Shown here one piece after another: positions 58,401 through 64,000 of a stretch of 64,000 nt of DNA; the first letter of the stretch is position 1, and every line of letters starts with the position of its first letter. The notes under the pieces are model-generated. The model saw only the letters and a program-made list of their open reading frames with translations, was not told where the DNA came from and made no database searches. The translations under genes and the position numbers were made by a program. Source of the DNA: Neoarius graeffei (taxonomy: Eukaryota > Chordata > Actinopteri > Siluriformes > Ariidae); the NCBI RefSeq assembly GCF_027579695.1, contig NC_083583.1, forward strand, positions 22,495,599 through 22,559,598. Direction: 5' to 3'.

Positions 58401-61400
58401 TGCATGTTCTCCCCGTGTCTGCGTGGGTTTCCTCCAGGTGCTCCGGTTTCCCCCACAGTCCAAAGACATGCAGGTTAGGTTAACTGGTGGCTCTAAATTG
58501 ACCGTAGGTGTGAATGTGCGTATGAATGGTTGTCTGTGTCTATGTGTCAGCCCTGTGATGACCTAGCGACTTGTCCAGGGTGTACCCCGCCTTTCTCCCG
58601 TAGTCAGCTGGGATAGGCTCCAGCTTGCTTGCGACCCTGTAGAACAGGATAAAGTGGCTAGAGATAATGAGATATTTTTCTCAAGTCTGCTCCATGAAAA
58701 AAATGATCATTTGTCAGAGAAAAGGTTTTTAAACAGACTAGAGAGAACAATTCTCACTCATCAGTCTTTGGTTGATGTTCTAAGGAATAACACTAATATT
58801 TAAATTCTTGCTGTAGTAGCTACATTACATCTCCTCTGTCCTGATTCTCCTAGACTTTTCTGCTGCATTTGACACTGCTGATCACCCCATCCTCCCATCA
58901 TCCCTATCAGCTCTTGGGATCTGTGGGACAGTCCTAGACTGGTTCAAGTCCTACCTCTCCAGTTGCTCCTTCCAGGTTACCTGGTCTGGTACTGTATCAG
59001 CACCATGCCCACTTACCATTGGTGTCCCTCAAGGTTCAGTCCTTGGTCCGCTTCTCTTCTCCCTCTACACCTAGTCTTTCGGCCCAATGATCTCTGCTCA
59101 TGGTCTATCCTACCACTGCTATGCTGATGACACCCAGTTGTTTCTCTCTTTTCCTCCTCCTGACACAGAGATCTCTGCATGCCTGTGTGACATTCAGTAC
59201 TGGATGGACAACCATCACCTGAAGCTCAACCCAGGCAAGACAGAAGTGATCTACATTCCCGCTCCATCCTCTCCACCCCTGGACATTGTCATCTCCCTGG
59301 GGGACATCTCTAGGTCACCTTCACCCAGTGTGAAGAACCAGGGGGTCATGTTCAATGACAAACTCTCCTCCTTAGCAGACATGTAGATTCCTCCTCTACA
59401 ACATCCAAAGGATCTCACCACGTCCTCTACTCAGCTCCTGGTCCAGCACTGCTCCTCTCCTGCTTGGATTACTGCAACTCTCTCCTTGCTGGCCTTCAAG
59501 CTTCTGCCATCAGACCCCTGCAGCTCATCTAGAACGCTGGAGTTCGCCTGGTCTACAACCTCCCTCATTCTTCCCATGTTGCCCCTCTGCTTGCCACCAT
59601 GCACTGGCTACCTGTTGCAGCTCGCATCAAATTTAAGACATTGGTGCTAGCTTACCAGTCAGTCAAGGGGTCAGGCCCAGCATACCTCCACAGACTGATC
59701 CAACCCTACATGCCAGCCAGATCCCTATGCTCCGCTACTACTGGTTGCCTGGTCCCTCCTCCTCCTCTCCGCTCCCGCCCAGCCCGGTCAATACTGCTGT
59801 CTGTCCTGGTTCCTCAGTGGTGGAATGACCTTCCCATTGAGGTCAGAACTGCTGACTCCCTGACCACCTTCAAGTGCAGACTGAAGACCCACCTCTTCAG
59901 GCTGCACCTCTCCCCTGCTTCCTTGCCCACTATGTATCTGTCTCGACCAACCCAGGCTGTGTACTGTCTAGCCTAGGGTTAGCCACTGGAGTTTTATTTT
60001 CCTCCATTTAGTTGTACTTTCAGTTCATTTGTATGGTTGAATTGTTTTCCTTGGTGGTTTGCTGAGTATTGGTACTTCAACAGAATATTACACTAAGTAT
60101 TTTCTGTCACTTCTTCAGTTGGCACTAGAACTTTCGTCTAGATGTTCAGCACGTCTTGTACCTGACTTTTGCACTTGTTGTATATCGCTCTGGACAAGAG
60201 CGTCTGCTAAATGCCATGTAATGGAATTTTGTAGCAGATGTTAGTGAATGACTGCTTGTCTACAGTTTGCATGAATTTTTGATTTACTGCACATTTGTAC
60301 TGAAAAGACCAGAATCCTGAGCAAAAAGAACTGCTATTTAAGAAAACTTTAAGCATGTTAGGGTGCCAAGAGCAAACACTGTCCTCCCAAAGTTAAAAGG
60401 AAACCAGGACTATTAACAGCTGGTTAAATAATGAATATTTCTATTCTTCTGCCAAGAGCCACTCATAGTTACTTGTGATTAAAACCAGGCTGATACACAC
60501 ACTGTGTGTACCATGTTTTGAGTGAGGTAGTGCATGTAGCCACGACTTTACCTAATCAACCCCGTGTGTCTGTGTTCACGGCTAAGGTTCTCACACACTC
60601 ACCTGTGAGCTCGGAACGTGTAAATGGGCTCCACATCAAGAGCAGCACACCTGAAGAGAGGATGTAAACGGTAATACATCTGTATCCATCATGCCAATTT
60701 AACTCAACAGAACTACTAAAGGTCACTGCTGTCCTCTGACTCGTACTTTTTGGCAGGAGCTGTTTTCTGCAGGTTCCACATCTTCAGCGTGTGATCCTCC
60801 GAAGCTGTGACCAGCACCGGCTCTTGAGGGTGGAACGCCAGACTGCGGATGGAGTCAAAATGGCTCCTCAGAGTGAACTTGGGATTCCACGTCTTCCTCA
60901 GAGCATCTTTGTTGTTGGTGATCTGAGAGGAAGCAAATGACAGCACTTTAGCAAAAAAAAGACATGAGATGTACATGACGTGTATAATACGAGTTAGAAT
61001 CTCGACAATGCCATAGCCATCCGTGGCCAGGAGCCCAAGAAAGCAAAATGTGCCATGCTCTCAGGGAGTCTGGCATGGCATACACACTCTCCCCTGTCAA
61101 TCACAGCGACACTAGCCAATCGTGGGCCTCTGTGAGCTCATGCATGTAGAAGGGGGCCGAAAGCACTTATGTGGCTCCCGATGTTGCATGAGCAGCAGCT
61201 TGACAAGATGCTGTTGTCATAGACTTTGCACTTCCTGGTTGGTCATTGATAGGGGAGAGCTGTCTGATGTGTGGGAACTAGCAGGGGACGAGAAAACCAA
61301 GGAAAATTAAAACAACCACCAACCCGTGTAACCCCAAAATATACAAAATAGTTTGGAACTTTTCTCGACACTGCCCAAATCCACAAGTGTTATTCCATAG

Positions 61401-62412
61401 TGTACATCAGTAGAAAAGAAAAGAAAAAGGAAAAGAAAAAGGAACAAGAGTGCTCTGAGAGCACAATATCCCCTTGCTGGCAACTAGGCCATACCTCTGG
61501 TAAAATGCGACTGAATTGAACAAAATTGCAATATGCGCATTACCGATATATAACACAGAGTCCAGTAAAATTTCATGAAATTCCTCCAAAATTTGTGAGG
61601 GAAGTTGATTTCAGAAAGCAAGCACACCTTGATGAAATTGTCAAAGTACAAGTTTGTTAATAATCAAAGGCATAGCTCTGGTAAAATTTGCCTGAATTAA
61701 ACAATTTCAATATGCGTATAACTGTCATATAACAAAGCCTTTTGCCAAGTTTGGTGAAATTCCTCCACAAATTGTGAGAGGAGTCAATGCCAGAAGGCAA
61801 GCACACCTTCATGAAATTGTGAAAGTACAAGGTTGTTAAATCAAGGGCCACAACTCTGGTAAAATGTAACCGAAATGAACAAAATAACAATATGCGTACT
61901 ACCGACATATATAACAAGGCCTTTTGCCAAGTTTCGCGAAATTCTTCCAAAAATTGTGAGAGGAGTTGATTTCAGAAGGAAAACACACTCATGAAATTGT
62001 CAAAGTATAATTTTGCTAATCAAGGGCTGTAACTCTGGTAAAATGTGACCGAATTGAACAAAATTGCAATATGCGTATTACCGACAGATATCAAAGAATC
62101 CTGCCAAGTTTTGTGAAATTCCTCCAAAAATTGTGAGAGGAGTTGATTTCAGAAGGCAAGCACCCTGCCCGGGATGGACGGAAATTACCATGACATAATC
62201 CCCCTTCGGGCCTTTCAGTTAGCAGGGGATAAAAAAGGAAAAGAAAAAGGAAAAAAGGAAAAGAAAGACCCGATTTTAACCCAAATAAAACTTTATATCT
62301 AAAAAAGTGTGATGGAAGAGAAGTTTTTTGATGAGAATTTATTCATTGTGGTTTTTAAATGCAGATATTCTTTTACAAAATGTACTGAAATCACAGCACA
62401 CAAGTTATTAAA

Positions 62413-62446
<34 letters not shown>

Positions 62447-63782
62447 CGCGTGTGTAAACAACTGCAGTACTATTCTGATTAAAAGCCCCGAGTGTTTAAT
62501 GACATTTCTACACGGAGCAGTGCAGCGTAACACAGGCTGTTCTGAACACTAGAACACTCACACAGCTGTAGGTTGTTGATTAACTAAACCACAAACATTT
62601 CTGAATCATTTGAGGACTCGTCATCAGTAATTATTTAATAGTTGTGGTGTGTTTTGTGCATTGATGTGCAGTAATGTTGATCTATTAATCGAAGGTGGTA
62701 CTTACATCATATGCCAGACTCTCAGCTTCATTCGCTACAGTGAGTCCTGCCAGCTCTCCCAGTCCCAGCTCATTCTCCAGAGCCTCATCCGCTCCCATTA
62801 TAAACGATTTACCAGTTGATGGAGGGAACGTAAGAGCTTCCACTGCCCCACCCACCACACACAAACAAACACACACACCTAAGTTCATGCTTGAGGACAG
62901 AGCTGATCATAGGTTTCTATCTTGGTGGGCGTGGTCTTTCCAGTATGACCCCGCCCCATCAACAAAACATGAGGGTTCACTGAACGATTTGATGAGGATG
63001 AAAATGATATAAAAATCACACGCACCAGATCTCAAATTAAAATAGACAGAAAAAGGAAACAAGTCTAACTGAATATTTATGAGAACCGGAGAGAAGGAAA
63101 GAAGAAAGGTGAAGAGGGAGGGAGGGAAATTTATATAAAAAAAAGTGAAAAGGACAGAATAAAAAAAAGAAAAATAAGGACGATGAAAAAATTGATGCAA
63201 AAATAGAAAGAAAAACAGTGAAAAACAGGGGAGGAAAAGAAAAAGGTAAGGAAAAAATTGAGAGAATGGCAAGAAAGAAAGAAAAAGAAAAGCAAGAAAA
63301 AGATTTAAAAGATGAGAGAAAAATAGAAATTTGAATAAAAACAGGAAAAGACCAAAGTAAAAATAGAATGAAATAGGAACAAAAATGGAGAGAGGGGGAA
63401 AAGGAAGGAAGGAAAGAATTAGAATGCAAAACAGACAAAAAAATATAGAAGGAGAAATTGAGGCAAGACAAATCGACAGAGAATGAAAAAAGATGAGAAC
63501 AAATGAAAGAAAAAAGAAAAATTGAGAGAGTGGAAAGAAAGGTGAAAGGAAATGGTTTCACTTTATGTTGGCTTTTCCTTTAATTTCTCACCCGTGTGCG
63601 TGTGTGCACGCGCGCGCGAGTGTGAATATGGATCATACCTTCATCCGCACGGCTGAGATCATGCTCGTTGAGTCGGGGTAAGCTGGGTCTGACAGGGGGA
63701 GCCACGGGGGGCTGCATGGAGGGAAGATCCTCCACGTCTCTTAGATTAGCCAGCATGTCCTGCAGCTTGGACCTGTTCGGCC
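46280..63782 (-). CDS. strn: Striatin, C-terminal ten exons (5' part off the right edge)
   Basis: Striatin is the scaffold and PP2A regulatory B''' subunit of the STRIPAK kinase-phosphatase complex; it is cytoplasmic and membrane-associated. Ten - strand exons encode about 432 residues, from [13 protein letters not shown] in the central linker to the family's terminal ADALAKVFV and stop. They are 63782-63639, 62842-62706, 60922-60747, 60650-60603, 58161-58040, 57949-57782, 54480-54334, 52626-52525, 46646-46560 and 46449-46280. All junctions are GT-AG and keep frame. WD40 blades are obvious ([31 protein letters not shown]). Residues such as [15 protein letters not shown] and IFNMETQQ match STRN better than STRN3 or STRN4, as I remember them. 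The coiled coil, caveolin-binding and calmodulin-binding N-terminus is outside the window. Introns are long and full of transposons; no exon is damaged. Confidence 0.95.
46560..46646 (-). CDS. strn: Striatin exon: sixth WD40 blade
   Basis: It encodes [16 protein letters not shown] then [11 protein letters not shown], 28 codons plus split ends, with donor GTAAGT. The intron before it is about 5.9 kb and contains hAT, Harbinger and piggyBac-like insertions. Confidence 0.95.
46830..47290. repeat. Probable DNA-transposon fragment with small palindrome
   Basis: GATATGAGCAATCGCGC...GATATCAGCTCATATAAC suggests inverted pieces, and the following block has the look of a fish repeat I cannot name. Confidence 0.35.
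47406..48759. mobile_element. Non-autonomous hAT transposon, perfect 8-bp TSD
   Basis: The ends are CAGGGCTTTGAACC and GGTTCAAAGCCCTG, with GTTTTAAT duplicated at 47398-47405 and 48760-48767. The interior has extended inverted arms (CGTTCCGGAA-like) and no transposase. It lies in the striatin intron before the sixth WD exon. Confidence 0.93.
49225..49435 (-). repeat. tRNA-derived SINE (family E)
   Basis: The - strand begins CTCGAGTGGCACAATGG with a B-box-like TTTGAATCC. The body (TCTCCCCTGTCA...GACACTAGCCA) is shared with 61010-61290. Confidence 0.7.
49449..50363. mobile_element. PIF/Harbinger element with Myb-like gene
   Basis: The inverted ends GGGTGTATTCA and TGAATACGCCC are flanked by TTA on both sides (49446-49448 and 50364-50366), the 3-base duplication typical of Harbinger. 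It encodes the Myb-like accessory protein but no DDE transposase. The interior is rich in GGTCCGGACC motifs. Confidence 0.88.
49618..49968 (-). CDS. Harbinger Myb/SANT-like DNA-binding protein
   Basis: The frame opens at 50127, but I place the start at 49968 (MSRGQTW), where the domain begins, giving 116 residues. The trihelix Myb pattern is clear: [15 protein letters not shown], then [16 protein letters not shown] and [16 protein letters not shown]. Harbinger transposons normally encode such a protein next to the transposase to recognise the ends. It is uninterrupted; whether it is expressed is unknown. Confidence 0.75.
   Translation of the reverse strand: MSRGQTWAEEETRTLVDIWADVHISELLERTHKNADVFAVFSEKMKEKGFTRSPEQCRLKVKKLRQTYIKIRDILSKSGGTSDLREEPELSQHDVRSSALSSVTTFELNALCACRL
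50742..52213. mobile_element. piggyBac-like TTAA element with internal inverted repeats
   Basis: It begins TTAACCCTCTGGGGTCTGAG and ends ACCCTAGAGGGTTAA, giving TTAA flanks with CCCTCT inverted ends, the piggyBac style. A long inverted repeat lies at 50930-51345. No transposase was found. Confidence 0.7.
52525..52626 (-). CDS. strn: Striatin exon: fifth WD40 blade
   Basis: It encodes [17 protein letters not shown] then [13 protein letters not shown], the conserved EDRHI blade. It is 102 bases, bounded by ATTCTTCAG and GTAGTT. It does not stand out as a reading frame and was placed by splice phase. Confidence 0.93.
52976..53351 (-). repeat. tRNA-derived SINE (family A)
   Basis: A full-length - strand copy flanked by the perfect duplication AGAAGAGGAACT, about 350 bases from the fifth WD exon of striatin. 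Confidence 0.95.
53360..53690. repeat. Probable dispersed repeat
   Basis: The block with GCCTTTGCAAATGAATATTC and TTGACCAAAGCATG resembles a common non-coding repeat of fish genomes. The ends are not defined. Confidence 0.4.
54334..54480 (-). CDS. strn: Striatin exon: fourth WD40 blade
   Basis: It encodes [18 protein letters not shown] to [10 protein letters not shown]. The IFNMETQQ stretch favours STRN over its paralogues. The donor is GTACAT. Confidence 0.95.
55163..56754 (-). mobile_element. Tc1-like transposon, full length, one premature stop
   Basis: The inverted ends CAACCCCGATTCCAAAAAAG and CTTTTTTGGAATCAGGGTTG (the latter with a one-base variation) are flanked by TA on both sides. 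The 1592-base element contains a single transposase gene on the - strand. Removing it rebuilds the minisatellite unit GTTCTAGAATAAGG perfectly, so the insertion is clean. Confidence 0.95.
55322..56446 (-). pseudogene. Tc1 transposase with one in-frame TGA
   Basis: From [11 protein letters not shown] at 56446 the frame runs through the helix-turn-helix ([20 protein letters not shown]) and first catalytic Asp (LWSDESKFE) to a TGA at 55703-55705, after EQHMLPSR. The same frame then continues open to about 55322 and holds the second Asp ([10 protein letters not shown]) and the Glu (SPIENIW). The stop sits where a CGA arginine codon would be expected, a typical CpG decay change. All three catalytic residues are preserved. 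Confidence 0.9.
57782..57949 (-). CDS. strn: Striatin exon: third WD40 blade
   Basis: It encodes [18 protein letters not shown] through [11 protein letters not shown] to ALAIFNEDT, 55 codons plus split ends. The GH-D-WD core is intact. The intron downstream holds the TTCTAGAA minisatellite. Confidence 0.96.
58040..58161 (-). CDS. strn: Striatin exon: second WD40 blade
   Basis: It encodes [18 protein letters not shown] through [19 protein letters not shown], 40 codons plus split ends. The donor is GTACGT. A recent SINE copy sits about 140 bases upstream of its acceptor without touching it. Confidence 0.95.
58304..58671 (+). repeat. tRNA-derived SINE (family A)
   Basis: A full-length + strand copy flanked by the perfect 12-base duplication ATATTTTTCTCA, about 140 bases upstream of a striatin splice acceptor (reading the - strand). 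Confidence 0.96.
58828..60245 (+). mobile_element. 5'-truncated L2-type LINE
   Basis: Frameshifted RT pieces include [13 protein letters not shown] (the YADD catalytic box), [16 protein letters not shown] and the C-terminal block [20 protein letters not shown] with [12 protein letters not shown]. The 3' end is the familiar CGCTCTGGACAAGAGCGTCT followed by GCTAAATGCCATG. Several breaks make it inactive. Confidence 0.9.
60603..60650 (-). CDS. strn: Striatin 48-base micro-exon ([15 protein letters not shown])
   Basis: A 48-base exon joins the first and second WD blades; its phases (one base in, two out) fit both neighbours exactly. It was found by following the protein rather than by a reading frame. 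Its [12 protein letters not shown] sequence is a striatin hallmark. Confidence 0.92.
60747..60922 (-). CDS. strn: Striatin exon: first WD40 blade
   Basis: It encodes [18 protein letters not shown] through [18 protein letters not shown] to QKTAPAK, 58 codons plus two bases. It contains the first WD repeat (ending MWN). The acceptor is TCCTCTCAG and the donor GTACGA. Confidence 0.96.
61010..61290 (+). repeat. tRNA-derived SINE (family E)
   Basis: It shares CTCTCCCCTGTCAATCAC and GACACTAGCCA with the - strand copy at 49225-49435. Confidence 0.65.
61480..62200 (+). repeat. ~180-bp tandem repeat, four copies
   Basis: The phrase CTCTGGTAAAAT recurs at about 61495, 61676, 61854 and 62034 (spacings near 181, 178 and 180). 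Each unit also has AATATGCGTAT, GAAATTCCTCCA and GAGGAGTTGATTTCAGAAGG. The end sequences GCACAATATCCCCTTGCTGG and GTTAGCAGGGGATAA look like partial inverted termini, so the array may be the core of a DNA transposon. Confidence 0.85.
62413..62452 (+). repeat. (TG)n(CG)n microsatellite
   Basis: A TG run passes into CG and back to TG, about 250 bases from a striatin exon; an alternating purine-pyrimidine tract of this type can adopt Z-DNA. Confidence 0.9.
62706..62842 (-). CDS. strn: Striatin exon: linker ([17 protein letters not shown])
   Basis: It encodes [12 protein letters not shown], then the strongly conserved acidic stretch ending [10 protein letters not shown]. The donor is GTAAGT. It ends on a codon boundary. 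Confidence 0.95.
63040..63560 (+). repeat. Purine-rich (polypurine) intronic tract
   Basis: About 520 bases dominated by A and G on the + strand (AAAGAAAGAAAAAGAAAAG, GGAAGGAAGGAAAG), so the striatin transcript carries a long polypyrimidine stretch here. Two long - strand frames are just translations of this composition. Confidence 0.85.
63639..63782 (-). CDS. strn: Striatin exon: linker ([15 protein letters not shown])
   Basis: The first exon visible encodes the acidic, proline-rich linker before the WD40 region ([14 protein letters not shown] to SRADE). The acceptor is CTGTGCAG and the donor GTATGA. It enters with two bases of a codon and leaves in phase 1, matching the next exon. Confidence 0.9.
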
Positions 63783-64000
63783 CTGCACAGACAGAAAAAA
63801 AGAGGGAAGAGAAGGGGGGGTGTAAATAAGTGGGAAGGGAATAAAAGGTGAGGTTTGCAGGGGAACAACATAATACTTATTCAAGAGTTGTATTAGGAAG
63901 CTATAAAACAGAAAGATATAATAATAGGAAGATGACCTCAAAAGACTAAAATGGAGAAAAATATCAAAAGTGAAAAATCAAACATGTGACAAGAGCAAGG

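Noticed and set aside
63037-63561. A 174-residue Phe/Ser-rich - strand frame
   Set aside because: Pure composition effect of the polypurine tract.

Overview
The window looks like ray-finned fish nuclear DNA. It carries parts of two intron-containing vertebrate genes, both with GT-AG introns, and is otherwise dominated by transposable elements of typically teleost kinds (tRNA-derived SINEs, Tc1, hAT, Harbinger, TTAA-flanked elements, L2/CR1/Rex-like LINEs). A catfish-like genome is possible from the repeat mix, but the sequence does not prove it. There is no bacterial, viral or CRISPR content.

Gene 1 is on the + strand (13489-27124). It is a complete six-exon, 419-residue opsin of the neuropsin (OPN5-like) group. 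It has the Schiff-base lysine, NPxxY and the conserved disulfide cysteines, but an Asp at the rhodopsin E113 position, an Asp at the E181 position, and TRY instead of E/DRY. Gene 2 is on the - strand (46280-63782). It is the last ten coding exons of striatin (strn), covering the linker and the whole WD40 region to the stop codon; the 5' half lies beyond the right edge. The two genes are convergent, with about 19 kb between their stop codons.

Layout: 1-13.2 kb is repeats only (a MITE, a 717-bp palindromic TTAA element, SINEs, an internally deleted LINE, and a nearly full-length decayed jockey-type LINE at about 7.1-12.2 kb). 13.2-27.3 kb is the opsin gene; its introns hold a Tc1 element broken by a LINE, and a TTAA element that still carries a THAP exon (Kolobok-like). 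27.3-46 kb is intergenic (SINEs, a ~1.5-kb foldback structure, a repeat present twice in opposite orientation, a hAT element with perfect 8-bp duplications, and two TTAA palindromes). 46.2-64 kb is striatin, whose introns hold another hAT, a Harbinger element with a Myb-like gene, a piggyBac-like element, a Tc1 copy with one premature stop, an L2-type LINE and a ~3-kb minisatellite built on TTCTAGAA.

Exon boundaries were worked out by hand from splice sites, phase continuity and remembered family sequences. All striatin and opsin junctions keep frame. Most of the other long reading frames in the window are translations of SINE or MITE sequence and were left out.
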